Shown here one piece after another: positions 28,438 through 37,096 of a DNA stretch of 64,000 nt; the stretch's first letter is position 1, and each line of letters opens with the position of its first letter. A program made the translations under genes and the position numbers. The notes beneath the pieces are model-generated. The model saw nothing but the letters and a program-made list of their open reading frames with translations, did not search any database and was not told the DNA's origin. The DNA lies in contig WGNF01000003.1 in assembly GCA_016124615.1 (NCBI GenBank), forward strand, positions 434,001 to 498,000, read 5' to 3'. Source of the stretch: Paracoccaceae bacterium (GTDB lineage Bacteria; Pseudomonadota; Alphaproteobacteria; Rhodobacterales; Rhodobacteraceae).

Positions 28438-29775
28438 GTGGATCTGATCGGAATGATACCGTCGTTTGGCGGACTGCTTTACACCGCGGTGGCCTTTGTC
28501 GTCGCGCTGTCGATCATCGTGGCGGTGCATGAATACGGCCACTACATCGTCGGCCGCTGGTCGGGCATCCACGCCGAGGTGTTTTCGCTGGGATTCGGCC
28601 CCGCGCTGGTGTCGCGGGTGGACCGGCGCGGCACGCGCTGGCAGATCTGCGCGCTGCCCTTCGGCGGCTTCGTGCGCTTCTTCGGCGACAGCGACGCCGC
28701 CTCCGGCAAGGATGCCGAGGCGATTTCGACCCTGACGCCGGAAGAGCGGCGCCACACCATGCACGGCGCCCCGCTCTGGGCGCGTGCGGCGACGGTGCTG
28801 GCGGGCCCGGCGTTCAACTTCATCTTCGCGATCCTGCTGCTGGTCGTGCTGGTCATGGTGGCAGGGGTGCCGACCGATCCGCCGACGGTGGGAACGCTGA
28901 AACCGATGCCGGTGGCCAGCGCGGGCCTGCAGGCCGGCGACACGATTCTGGCGATGGGCGGGATGCCGACGCCGGATAGCGCCAGTTTCGGCGCCGCGAT
29001 CGGCAAGCTTCCGCCGACGGCCAGCGTCAGCTATGACATCCTGCGCGACGGCCAGAAGATGACGGTCGAGGGGCCGTTTCCGATGCCGCCGCGCGTCGAG
29101 GGGCTGAGCCCGCAATCGGCCGCGATCGACGCGGGCGTGAAACTGGGCGACGTCGTCACCGCGGTCGACGGCAAACCGATCTGGGCCTTCGAGCAGTTGC
29201 GCACGGCGGTCGGCGATTCCGGCGGCAAACCGGTCGACCTGACGATCTGGCGCAACGGTCAGGTGCTGCACGAGTCGCTGACGCCGAAACGCAGCGACCT
29301 GCCCACCACCGGCGGCGCCTTCGAGACGCGCTGGCTGATCGGCATCTCGGGCGGGCTGGCCTTTGACCCCAAGACGCGCATCCCCGGCCCGGCCGAGGCG
29401 GTTGGCAAGGCCTTCTCGCAGACCGGCTATATCGTGGTCAGCAGCCTCAGCGGGCTTTACCATATGCTGACCGGCGCGATCAGCTCGTGCAACCTGCACG
29501 GCCCGATCGGCATTGCCGAAACCTCGGGCGTGGCGGCAAGTCAGGGGGTGATGAGCTTCTTCGGCTTCATCGCGATGCTGTCGATCGCCGTCGGCCTGCT
29601 GAACCTGTTCCCGGTGCCGGTGCTCGATGGCGGCCATCTGGTGTTCCACGTCTGGGAGGCGATTACCGGCAGCCCGCCCAGCGATCGCGCGCTGAAGGTG
29701 CTGATGGGGGGCGGGTTGTTCCTGATCCTGTCGCTGATGGCCTTCGCGCTGTCCAACGACGTATTCTGCCCCTGA
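28438..29775 (+). CDS. rseP: RIP zinc metalloprotease RseP
   Basis: This 445-residue site-2 protease starts at GTG. The zinc site HEYGH is at 31-35 in the first membrane helix, two PDZ domains span about 125-300, and the third zinc ligand is in the C-terminal VPVLDGGHL helix. It cuts transmembrane anti-sigma factors and leftover signal peptides. In E. coli the partner is RseA; here no such substrate is in the window. It lies before a tiny membrane-protein gene and bamA, whose folding stress it may sense. Confidence 0.94.
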   Translation: MDLIGMIPSFGGLLYTAVAFVVALSIIVAVHEYGHYIVGRWSGIHAEVFSLGFGPALVSRVDRRGTRWQICALPFGGFVRFFGDSDAASGKDAEAISTLTPEERRHTMHGAPLWARAATVLAGPAFNFIFAILLLVVLVMVAGVPTDPPTVGTLKPMPVASAGLQAGDTILAMGGMPTPDSASFGAAIGKLPPTASVSYDILRDGQKMTVEGPFPMPPRVEGLSPQSAAIDAGVKLGDVVTAVDGKPIWAFEQLRTAVGDSGGKPVDLTIWRNGQVLHESLTPKRSDLPTTGGAFETRWLIGISGGLAFDPKTRIPGPAEAVGKAFSQTGYIVVSSLSGLYHMLTGAISSCNLHGPIGIAETSGVAASQGVMSFFGFIAMLSIAVGLLNLFPVPVLDGGHLVFHVWEAITGSPPSDRALKVLMGGGLFLILSLMAFALSNDVFCP

Positions 29776-29776
29776 G

Positions 29777-29802
29777 GCGCCGCGGCATTTTGCCCGCGGC
29801 GC
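29777..29802 (+). terminator. hairpin after rseP
   Basis: A 9-bp GC stem (29777-29785 with 29794-29802, loop CATTTTGC) directly follows the rseP stop. It has no U-run. It may attenuate or protect the rseP mRNA end before the small gene and bamA. Confidence 0.45.
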
Positions 29803-29869
29803 GCCCGGCTGCCCAAATCTGGCCACATTCGGAGACTAAATCCGCGCTATCACTGAGCGGAGTTCTCCG

Positions 29870-30010
29870 ATGCACATGGTCATGGACGGCTATAACGGGC
29901 TTTCCCTTATCGTCCGGCTGAACTGGGACCGGATCTTCATGGTCGGCACGCTCGTCGCCGGGCTGCTGGCCGGGGCCTTCCTTGGTCAGGCGCTGGTCGG
30001 GATGTACTGA
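29870..30010 (+). CDS. 46-residue single-span membrane protein
   Basis: A short gene between rseP and bamA, from ATG 29870 to TGA 30010. The protein has a polar N-terminal part (MDGYNGLSLIVRLNWDR) and a hydrophobic Gly/Ala/Leu helix at about 22-44 with small-residue packing motifs (GLLAGAFLG). The codon pattern and clean membrane topology argue it is real. A weak GAG-type site precedes the ATG. No family name is known to me. The position between an envelope-stress protease and the Bam assembly gene suggests an envelope role. Confidence 0.6.
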   Translation: MHMVMDGYNGLSLIVRLNWDRIFMVGTLVAGLLAGAFLGQALVGMY

Positions 30011-30089
30011 GGCGGCGCCGGGCTGCAGCCGGGCGCCGGAACCGGCAAAACTGTCCACAAAAGCGTCGCCCGACGGGCCGCCTCCCCTT

Positions 30090-30118
30090 TTGACAAGCCC
30101 CCCCAATCCCGCTAGTCA
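30090..30118 (+). promoter_or_regulatory. sigma-70 type promoter of bamA
   Basis: TTGACA (30090-30095), 17-base spacer, TAGTCA (30113-30118), 32 bases before the bamA ATG. The -35 is a perfect consensus. The -10 region GCTAGTCAG is identical to that of the fabZ promoter. Confidence 0.7.
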
Positions 30119-30150
30119 GGTCTGACGGATTTTGACACGGCGGAAAGAAC

Positions 30151-32475
30151 ATGCACCACGAGCGCGGCGCCCGTAAGGCGAACGGTTTTGGCCGGGGAGT
30201 GGCGGCAGCGTTGCTGCGGATCTTCGCCGTGGTGGCGATCGGTCTTATGACCCTGGGGGCCGCGCAGGCGGCCAGCTACACCTTCAGCTCGGTTCAGGTC
30301 GACGGCCTGCAACGGATCGAGACCGGCACGGTGCTGACCTATGCCGCGATTCCCAAGGGCAAGCCGGTGACCGATGGCGATCTGAACGACGCCTATCAGC
30401 GCATCGTGAATTCGGGCCTGTTCGAAAGCGTGGACATGCAGCCCGCCGGGGCGCGGCTGGTGATCAAGGTCAAGGAATTTCCGACGATCAACGTGATCAA
30501 CTTCGAGGGCAACAAGCGGCTGAAGTCGGAAGACCTCGCCAAGCTGCTCAAGTCGCAATCGCGCCGGGTCTATTCGCCCTCGACCGCCGAGGCGGACGCC
30601 GCCGCGATCACCGAGGCCTACCGGCAGACCAAGCGCTACGCTGCCATCGTGACGCCGAAGATCATCCCGCGCTCGGAAAACCGGGTCGATCTGGTGTTCG
30701 ACATTCAGGAAGGCGGCACCGTCGAGGTGCAGCGGCTGTCGTTCATCGGCAACCGCACCTTCTCTGACCATCGTCTGCGCGAGGTTCTGGCGACCAAGCA
30801 GGTCGGCTTCCTGCATCAGTTCTTTTCCGACAATACCTTCGCGCCCGACCGGCTGGCCGTGGACGAACAGCAGCTGACCGACTTCTATCACTCGCGCGGC
30901 TTCATCGACTTCCGCCTGCTGGACGCCAACGCCCAGATCGACCGCGAACGCAAAGGCTTCTTCCTGACCTTCATGATCCAGGAAGGCCAGCCCTACACCT
31001 TCGCCAAGACCTATGCGACGACCACGCTGAAGGACGTCGACCTGAAGGACTTTCAGGCCCAGATCCATATTCGCCCCGGCGTGACCTATTCGCCGACCAT
31101 CATCGACGACACCGTGACCCGGATGGAGAATGAGGCGATCCGCAAGGGTCTGAACTTCATCCGCGTGACGCCGCAGGTCATCCGCAACAACAAGGATCTG
31201 TCGCTGGATGTGAACTTCGTCGTCGACCGCGGCCCGAAGATCTTCATCGAGCGGATCGACATCGAAGGCAACGGGACCACGCAGGACCGGGTTATCCGGC
31301 GGCAATTCCACGCCTCTGAAGGCGACCCCTTCAACCCGCGCGAGATCAAGGCGGCCTCTGACCGCATCAAGGCGCTTGGCTTCTTCAAGGATGTTCAGGT
31401 GAACCCGCAGCAGGGCGACACGCCCGATCAGGCGGTCGTGAACGTCACCGTGCAGGAACAGCCCACCGGTTCGCTGTCGATCGGCGGCACTTACGGCGTC
31501 GATTCCGGGTTCGGCGTGGCGCTGAACTTCTCGGAAGCCAACTTCCTTGGCCGGGGCCAGTATGTCAGCGCCGACATCAACACCACCAGTTCCGACCGCG
31601 CTTCGTCGTTCAGCTTCATCGAGCCGGCGCTGTTCGGCCGCGACCTCGCGTTCAAGCTGAATGCCGGTTACACCACCTCGACGCACAGCTATGCCACCTA
31701 CGACACCTCGCTGGCGTCGTTTAGCCCGGCGATCGAATTCCCGGTCAGCGCGCGTGGCCGTCTCGAATTGCGCTACAGCGTCGGGCGGAACATCGTGCGG
31801 AACTTCGACACCGACACCTCGACGATCATCACCAGCGAGGGTGGTGGGCGGACCTACAGCAGCCTTGGCTATACCTACAGCTACGACACCAACCGCGACG
31901 GGCTGAGCCCGAAGTCGAGCATGCAGTTCCAGTTCGGCCAGGATTTCGCAGGGCTTGGCGGCTCGGCGAAGTATATCGCCTCGACCGCGAAACTGTCGGC
32001 ACAGACCAAGATCGTGCATGAATCGGTGACCCTGCGCGCCCAGCTTGAAGGTGGGCTGATCGCGCTGTCCAGCGGCCAGGACAACACGGTGGCGGATCGC
32101 TACTTCCTGAACGGCAAGCTGATCGGGTTCAAGGTGAACGGGATCGGCCCGCGCGACACGACCACGACGGGCAACGACGCGCTGGGGGGCAATACCTTTG
32201 CGGTGGCGCGGCTTGAGGCGGTGTTCCCGCTGGGTCTGCCCGAGGATTACGGCCTGAACGGCGGTGTCTTCCTCAACGCCGGGTCGGTGTGGAACCTGAA
32301 GGACACCTATGGCGTCGCGGTCGATGACGGCTTCCACCTGCGGGCGGCGATGGGCTTCTCGCTCTACTGGACCACGCCGATCGGGCCGCTGCGCTTCGAC
32401 TTCTCGCGCGCCATCAAGAAGATGCCGTATGATCAGGTACAGAACTTCAACCTGACCATCGCGACGAAGTTCTGA
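30151..32475 (+). CDS. bamA: outer membrane protein assembly factor BamA
   Basis: This 774-residue protein has a signal peptide ending near AQA, five POTRA domains (about 33-430; for example VQVDGLQRIETGTV and VINFEGNKRLKSEDL) and a C-terminal 16-strand beta-barrel ending in Phe (ATIATKF-like tail). It inserts barrel proteins into the outer membrane. The frame starts at ATG 30151, after the strong promoter. It is followed with a one-base stop/start overlap by ompH, its periplasmic chaperone partner. Confidence 0.96.
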   Translation: MHHERGARKANGFGRGVAAALLRIFAVVAIGLMTLGAAQAASYTFSSVQVDGLQRIETGTVLTYAAIPKGKPVTDGDLNDAYQRIVNSGLFESVDMQPAGARLVIKVKEFPTINVINFEGNKRLKSEDLAKLLKSQSRRVYSPSTAEADAAAITEAYRQTKRYAAIVTPKIIPRSENRVDLVFDIQEGGTVEVQRLSFIGNRTFSDHRLREVLATKQVGFLHQFFSDNTFAPDRLAVDEQQLTDFYHSRGFIDFRLLDANAQIDRERKGFFLTFMIQEGQPYTFAKTYATTTLKDVDLKDFQAQIHIRPGVTYSPTIIDDTVTRMENEAIRKGLNFIRVTPQVIRNNKDLSLDVNFVVDRGPKIFIERIDIEGNGTTQDRVIRRQFHASEGDPFNPREIKAASDRIKALGFFKDVQVNPQQGDTPDQAVVNVTVQEQPTGSLSIGGTYGVDSGFGVALNFSEANFLGRGQYVSADINTTSSDRASSFSFIEPALFGRDLAFKLNAGYTTSTHSYATYDTSLASFSPAIEFPVSARGRLELRYSVGRNIVRNFDTDTSTIITSEGGGRTYSSLGYTYSYDTNRDGLSPKSSMQFQFGQDFAGLGGSAKYIASTAKLSAQTKIVHESVTLRAQLEGGLIALSSGQDNTVADRYFLNGKLIGFKVNGIGPRDTTTTGNDALGGNTFAVARLEAVFPLGLPEDYGLNGGVFLNAGSVWNLKDTYGVAVDDGFHLRAAMGFSLYWTTPIGPLRFDFSRAIKKMPYDQVQNFNLTIATKF

Positions 32476-33224
32476 TGCGGATCGGGCGCGTCGCGGCGGT
32501 TGCCTTGGCGCTGCTGACCGCGCCGGCCCTCGGGCTGGCGCAGGACGCCGGGACGGCCGCACCAGATGCGGCGGCCCCGGCGACAGCCGCGCCGGAAACG
32601 CCCTCGGCGGATCCCGGAACGCTGCTGATGCAAAGCCCGGTGCTGACGATCGACCCCGATCGGCTGTTCACCGGCTCGAAGTTCGGCCAGCGGGTCGAAC
32701 AGGAATACGGCGAGCACGCCCGCAAGCTGGCCGACGAGAACCGCAGGATCGAAGCCGACCTGACCGCGCAGGAAAAGGACCTGACCGAGCGCCGGGCAAA
32801 GCTGGCACCGGAAGAGTTCCGCAAGCTGGCCGACGCCTTCGATGCGAAGGTGGAAGGGATCCGCGCGGCGCAGGCCGCCAAGAGCAGCGACCTTGACAGC
32901 CAGCGCGAGGTCGAGCGGAAACGCTTTCTGCAGATCGCGCTGCCGATCCTGGGCGATCTGGTGCGTGAAACCGGCGCGGTGGCGATCCTGAACACGCAGG
33001 CGATCTTTCTGGCCTTCCGTGGGATCGACGTCACCGACCGCGCGATCCAGCGGATCGACGACAAGATCGGCGACGGCGCGCAACTGGAACCCGCGCCGGG
33101 GGGCGACACGACCCCCACGCCGGATGCAGCACCCGGCACCCCCGCGCCAGCCCCGGACATCGCGCCGCTGACGCCGCCCGCCGCGCCGGATGCGGGCACT
33201 GCCCCCGCGGTGCCGGGCAACTAG
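32475..33224 (+). CDS. OmpH/Skp-family periplasmic chaperone
   Basis: This 249-residue protein has a signal peptide ([18 protein letters not shown]). An Ala/Pro-rich linker precedes a charged, alternating coiled-coil region (about 70-165, with [21 protein letters not shown]) that forms the Skp tentacles. The C-terminus is a long Ala/Pro/Thr tail not seen in E. coli Skp but common in Rhodobacteraceae. It shields unfolded outer-membrane proteins on the way to BamA. Its ATG overlaps the bamA stop by one base. Confidence 0.88.
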   Translation: MRIGRVAAVALALLTAPALGLAQDAGTAAPDAAAPATAAPETPSADPGTLLMQSPVLTIDPDRLFTGSKFGQRVEQEYGEHARKLADENRRIEADLTAQEKDLTERRAKLAPEEFRKLADAFDAKVEGIRAAQAAKSSDLDSQREVERKRFLQIALPILGDLVRETGAVAILNTQAIFLAFRGIDVTDRAIQRIDDKIGDGAQLEPAPGGDTTPTPDAAPGTPAPAPDIAPLTPPAAPDAGTAPAVPGN

Positions 33225-33230
33225 CGCGCC

Positions 33231-33259
33231 TTGCCACCTTTCGGCCGAGTTGCTAGTCA
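33231..33259 (+). promoter_or_regulatory. sigma-70 type promoter of the fabZ-lpx genes
   Basis: TTGCCA (33231-33236), 17-base spacer, TAGTCA (33254-33259), about 41 bases before the fabZ ATG. The GCTAGTCAG block is shared with the bamA promoter. It implies that fabZ-lpxA-lpxI-lpxB can be transcribed apart from bamA-ompH. Confidence 0.65.
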
Positions 33260-33300
33260 GACACACGACCCACGTCGCGCTGACGCAGAAGGAGACAAGG

Positions 33301-33795
33301 ATGACGCCGAGCCCCGCCGAAGTTGTTACCCTGGACGCCCCGGCGGCCATGCTCAGTGCCGATCTCGCGCTCATTTACCGCTGCATTCCGCACCGTTACC
33401 CGTTCCTGTTCGTTGACAAGGTCCATTCCATCGTGCCGCACAAATCGGCGATCGGGGTGAAGAACGTCACCTTCAACGAGCCGCATTTTCAGGGCCATTT
33501 TCCCGGCGTGCCGATCATGCCGGGCGTGACCATCATCGAGGCGATGGCCCAGACCGCCGGCATCCTGGTCAGCCTGACGCTGGACCTCGTCGACAAGAAC
33601 CCGCTGGTTTATTTCATGAATATCGACGGCTGCAAATTCCGCCGCAAGGTGGTGCCGGGCGACGTGATGGAGATGCATGTCACCGTGAAGCGCGGCGGCG
33701 GGCGGATCTGGAAGTTCCACGGCCGGGCGATGGTGGATGGCGAACTGGCGGCCGAGGCCGAGTTCACCGCCATGATCGACCTGTCGCACGGGTAA
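33301..33795 (+). CDS. fabZ: 3-hydroxyacyl-ACP dehydratase FabZ
   Basis: This 164-residue hot-dog-fold dehydratase has the active His66 in [10 protein letters not shown] and Glu80 in EAMAQTAG. It dehydrates 3-hydroxyacyl-ACP in fatty-acid elongation and so competes with LpxA for the same substrate pool. It is preceded by an excellent GAAGGAGA ribosome-binding site, which fixes the start at 33301. It is slightly longer at the N-terminus than E. coli FabZ, as is usual in the group. Confidence 0.95.
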   Translation: MTPSPAEVVTLDAPAAMLSADLALIYRCIPHRYPFLFVDKVHSIVPHKSAIGVKNVTFNEPHFQGHFPGVPIMPGVTIIEAMAQTAGILVSLTLDLVDKNPLVYFMNIDGCKFRRKVVPGDVMEMHVTVKRGGGRIWKFHGRAMVDGELAAEAEFTAMIDLSHG

Positions 33796-33799
33796 GCGG

Positions 33800-34597
33800 A
33801 TGACCATCGACGCCTCGGCCAAAGTCCATCCCTCGGCGGTGATCGAGCCCGGCGCCGTCATCGGCGCGGGCTGTGTGATCGGCCCCTTCGCGGTGGTCGG
33901 CCCCGAGGTCACGCTGGCGCCGGGGGTCGAGCTGAAAAGCCATGCCGTCGTCACCGGCTGGACCGAACTGGGCGAAGGCTCGATGGTCTGGCCCTTCGCC
34001 TGCGTCGGCGAGGTGCCGCAAGACCTGAAGTTCAAGGGCGAGCATACCCGGCTGATCGTCGGCAAGCGCACCCGGATCCGCGAGGGCGCGACGCTGAACA
34101 CCGGCACCGGGGGCGGCGGCGGTGTGACCCGTGTCGGTGACGACTGCCTGCTGATGACCGGCGCCCATGTCGGCCACGATGCGCAGCTTGGCGACCGGAT
34201 CGTGCTGGCCAATCAGGTCGCCATCGCCGGGCATTGCGTGATCGGCGACGACGTGATCATCGGCGGCCTGTCCGGCATCCACCAGTTCGTGCGGGTCGGG
34301 CGCGGGGCGATCATCGGCGCGGTGACGATGGTGACCAATGACGTGATCCCCTACGGCCTCGTGCAGGGCCCGCGCGGCGAGCTGGACGGGCTGAACCTTG
34401 TCGGGCTGAAGCGGCGCGGGGTGGAACGTGGCGACATCACCGCCCTGCGCGCCGCCTACCAGATGCTGGCGCAGGGCGAGGGCGCCTTTGTCGACCGCGC
34501 CCGCCGCCTGTCGGACGAGACCGACAGCGTCTATGTGCGCGAGGTGACCGCCTTTATCCTGGCCGGGTCCGACCGGTCGTTCCTGACCCCAAGCTGA
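33800..34597 (+). CDS. lpxA: acyl-ACP--UDP-N-acetylglucosamine O-acyltransferase
   Basis: This 265-residue LpxA is made of left-handed beta-helix hexapeptide repeats through about residue 190, followed by a helical C-terminal domain. The catalytic His lies in TGAHVGHDAQLG. It starts lipid A synthesis by transferring a 3-hydroxyacyl chain to UDP-GlcNAc. The last base overlaps the lpxI start (TGATG). Confidence 0.96.
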   Translation: MTIDASAKVHPSAVIEPGAVIGAGCVIGPFAVVGPEVTLAPGVELKSHAVVTGWTELGEGSMVWPFACVGEVPQDLKFKGEHTRLIVGKRTRIREGATLNTGTGGGGGVTRVGDDCLLMTGAHVGHDAQLGDRIVLANQVAIAGHCVIGDDVIIGGLSGIHQFVRVGRGAIIGAVTMVTNDVIPYGLVQGPRGELDGLNLVGLKRRGVERGDITALRAAYQMLAQGEGAFVDRARRLSDETDSVYVREVTAFILAGSDRSFLTPS

Positions 34598-35424
34598 TGC
34601 CGGGCCAGGTTGCCATCATCGCCGGAACGGGCGCGCTGCCGGGGCTGGTGGCGCGCGATCTGATCGCGCAGGGCCGGGTGCCGCTGGTGGCCGGTGTGCA
34701 TGGCTACAGCATCGAGGGACTGACCGCCGATATTGAGTTCCGGGCGGAACGGATGGTGCCCTTCATGCGCGCGCTGGCCGATCAGGGCGTCACCCAGGTG
34801 ATTTTTGCCGGGGCGGTGCAGCGGCCACGGCTGGACCCGGCGCTGTTCGACCCCGAAACGGCGGCGCTGGTGCCACGCATTCTGGCGGCGATGCAGCAAG
34901 GCGACGATGGGTTGCTGCGCGGCGTGATCGGCTTCTTCGAAGAGGCCGGGCTGCCGGTGGTCGGCGTGGCCGACATCGCGCCCGCGCTGGTGCCGCCCGA
35001 GGGCGTGCTGGGCGCGGTGCAGCCGACCGAGGTTGACCGGCGCGACGTGGCGCGGGCCAAGGCGATCGTGGCCGGGCTGGGCGCGCTGGACGTGGGGCAG
35101 GGCGCCGTGGTGGCGCAGGGTCTGTGCCTTGCGGTCGAGGCGCTGCCGGGCACCGACGCGATGCTGCGCTTCGTCGCCGGGATCGACCCGGTCTTGCGGC
35201 GCGACCCCCGGCAGGGGCGCGGCGTGCTCTACAAGGCGCCGAAGCCGGGGCAGGACCGTCGCATCGACCTGCCCGCGCTGGGGCTGCAGACGGTGATCGG
35301 CGCGGCCGAGGCGGGGTTGGGCGGCATCGCCTTCGCGGCCGGTGGCGTGGTGGTGCTGGACCGTGACGCGATGGTGGCCGAGGCCGACGCGTGCGGCCTG
35401 TTCCTGTGGTCCTGCGCGCCATGA
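34597..35424 (+). CDS. lpxI: UDP-2,3-diacylglucosamine pyrophosphatase LpxI (DUF1009)
   Basis: This 275-residue LpxI-family protein has the N-terminal segment GQVAIIAGTGALPGLVARDL and the C-terminal signature KAPKPGQDRRIDLPALG. It makes lipid X plus UMP in place of LpxH; alphaproteobacteria use LpxI. It sits exactly where expected between lpxA and lpxB, overlapping both genes (by one and four bases), so stoichiometric co-translation is likely. Confidence 0.94.
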   Translation: MPGQVAIIAGTGALPGLVARDLIAQGRVPLVAGVHGYSIEGLTADIEFRAERMVPFMRALADQGVTQVIFAGAVQRPRLDPALFDPETAALVPRILAAMQQGDDGLLRGVIGFFEEAGLPVVGVADIAPALVPPEGVLGAVQPTEVDRRDVARAKAIVAGLGALDVGQGAVVAQGLCLAVEALPGTDAMLRFVAGIDPVLRRDPRQGRGVLYKAPKPGQDRRIDLPALGLQTVIGAAEAGLGGIAFAAGGVVVLDRDAMVAEADACGLFLWSCAP

Positions 35425-36584
35425 AGCTGTTCCTGATCGCGGGCGAGCCGTCAGGAGACAAGCTGGGCGCAGCGCTGATGGTGGGGCTGAAGGCACTGGC
35501 GCCCGAGGTCAGCTTTGCCGGGGTCGGTGGCCCGCTGATGCAGGCCGAGGGACTGGACAGTCTGTTCCCGATGGAAGAGCTGTCGGTGATGGGCATCGCC
35601 GAGGTGCTGCCGAAATACCGCGCCCTGATGCGCCGGATCGCGCAGACAGCGGCCGAGGTGGTGCGACAGGCCCCGGATGCGCTGATCACCATCGACAGCC
35701 CGGATTTCTGCCTGCGCGTCGCCCGCCGGGTGCGCGCGACGCGGCCCGATCAGCGCACCATCCACTATGTCGCGCCCTCGGTCTGGGCCTGGCGTCCGGG
35801 GCGGGCGGCGAAGATGGCCGAGGTCATCGACCATGTGCTGGCGCTGTTGCCGTTCGAGCCGCCCTACATGCAGGCGGCGGGCATGACCTGCGATTTCGTC
35901 GGCCATCCGGTGGTGGCGGAACCCGTTGCCAGCGCAGCCGAGGCTGCCGCCTTCCGCGCAGCGCTGGGGATCACGGCCAAGACGCCGCTGATCCTGACCC
36001 TGCCGGGCTCGCGCCGGGGCGAGGTAGCGCGGCTCGGGCCCCGCTTTGGCACGGTGCTGGACCGGGTGATCGCCGCGCATCCCGATGCGCGGGTGGTGGT
36101 GCCGACGGTGCGCGGCGTCGCGCTGGCGGTGCGCGAGATGGTCGCTGGCTGGCCCGGCGCGCCCGTGGTGGTCGAGGATGCGGCGGAAAAGCGTGCGGCC
36201 TTCCGCGCGGCGGATGTGGCGCTGGCGGCATCGGGCACGGTGTCGCTGGAACTGGCGGCGGCGGGGGTGCCGATGGTGGTGGCCTACGATCTGGCCTGGC
36301 TGTCGCGCGCGCTGATCCAGCGGATGGTGAAGGTGGATACGGTGACGCTGGTGAACCTTGTCACCGATACCCGCACGGTGCCGGAATTCATCGGCGCCGC
36401 CTGCACCCCCGACCGCATCGCCCCGGCACTGGAACGGATGCTGACCGACGGGCCAGAGCGGGCGGCGCAGGGCCGGGCGATGGCCGACTGCATGGCCCGC
36501 CTTGGCCTTGGCGGCGAGCCGCCCGGCCTGCGCGCGGCGCGATCCGTACTGCCCCACCTTGGCGCTGAAGGAGCCCCGCGATGA
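35421..36584 (+). CDS. lpxB: lipid-A-disaccharide synthase
   Basis: This 387-residue GT19 glycosyltransferase begins MKLFLIAGEPSGDKLGA and carries VAPSVWAWRPGRAAKM, LPGSRRGEV and ASGTVSLELAAAGVPMV. It joins lipid X to UDP-diacylglucosamine. The start at 35421 (ATGA overlap with lpxI) is chosen over an earlier ATG at 35391 because the family's N-terminal motif begins there. The GAF-domain gene follows with another 4-base overlap. Confidence 0.95.
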   Translation: MKLFLIAGEPSGDKLGAALMVGLKALAPEVSFAGVGGPLMQAEGLDSLFPMEELSVMGIAEVLPKYRALMRRIAQTAAEVVRQAPDALITIDSPDFCLRVARRVRATRPDQRTIHYVAPSVWAWRPGRAAKMAEVIDHVLALLPFEPPYMQAAGMTCDFVGHPVVAEPVASAAEAAAFRAALGITAKTPLILTLPGSRRGEVARLGPRFGTVLDRVIAAHPDARVVVPTVRGVALAVREMVAGWPGAPVVVEDAAEKRAAFRAADVALAASGTVSLELAAAGVPMVVAYDLAWLSRALIQRMVKVDTVTLVNLVTDTRTVPEFIGAACTPDRIAPALERMLTDGPERAAQGRAMADCMARLGLGGEPPGLRAARSVLPHLGAEGAPR

Positions 36585-37096
36585 CCGCCGACCTGATGAC
36601 CGCCGACCCGATGACCGCCTTCGCCGGGGCGCTGGCCGCCGCCACGGCGCCCGCCGACGCATTTGCCGCGCTGGATGTGCTGGTGCAGGCGGTGCTGCCG
36701 GTGAAGCTGGTCAGCGTTACCACGGTGGAAAAGGGCGGCGCGCTGGCCCGCCGGTCATACTCCAACATGCCCGGCCCCTATCCGGTTTCGGGCACCAAGG
36801 ACGTGGAGCCGAACCGCTGGACCGAGGCGGTGATCGACCGGGGCGAGACCTTCGTGGCAAACACGCTGGCGGATATCGCGACGGTGTTTCCCGACCACGA
36901 ACTGATCGGCTCGCTCGGCCTCGGCTCGGTCGTCAACATGCCGGTGGTGCTGGGCGGCGCGCTGATGGCGACGCTGAACCTGCTGGACGTGGCGGATTAT
37001 TTCACCCCCGCGCGGCTGGCGCTGATCCGCGACCGGCTGACCCTGCCGACGCTGGCCGCGCAGCTGGCCTATGACCGGCTGGCCGCGCGGGGTTAG
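36581..37096 (+). CDS. GAF-domain protein of unknown function
   Basis: This 171-residue protein is nearly all one GAF-like domain (about 15-160): the segments [36 protein letters not shown] and [24 protein letters not shown] follow the GAF strand pattern. There are no cysteines, which rules out the fRMsr methionine-sulfoxide reductase branch. It overlaps lpxB by four bases, so it is coupled to lipid A synthesis, and overlaps the stop of the convergent mnmA. Ligand and role are unknown. The first residues repeat MTAD-like units ([13 protein letters not shown]), so the true start may be a later Met. Confidence 0.78.
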   Translation: MTADLMTADPMTAFAGALAAATAPADAFAALDVLVQAVLPVKLVSVTTVEKGGALARRSYSNMPGPYPVSGTKDVEPNRWTEAVIDRGETFVANTLADIATVFPDHELIGSLGLGSVVNMPVVLGGALMATLNLLDVADYFTPARLALIRDRLTLPTLAAQLAYDRLAARG

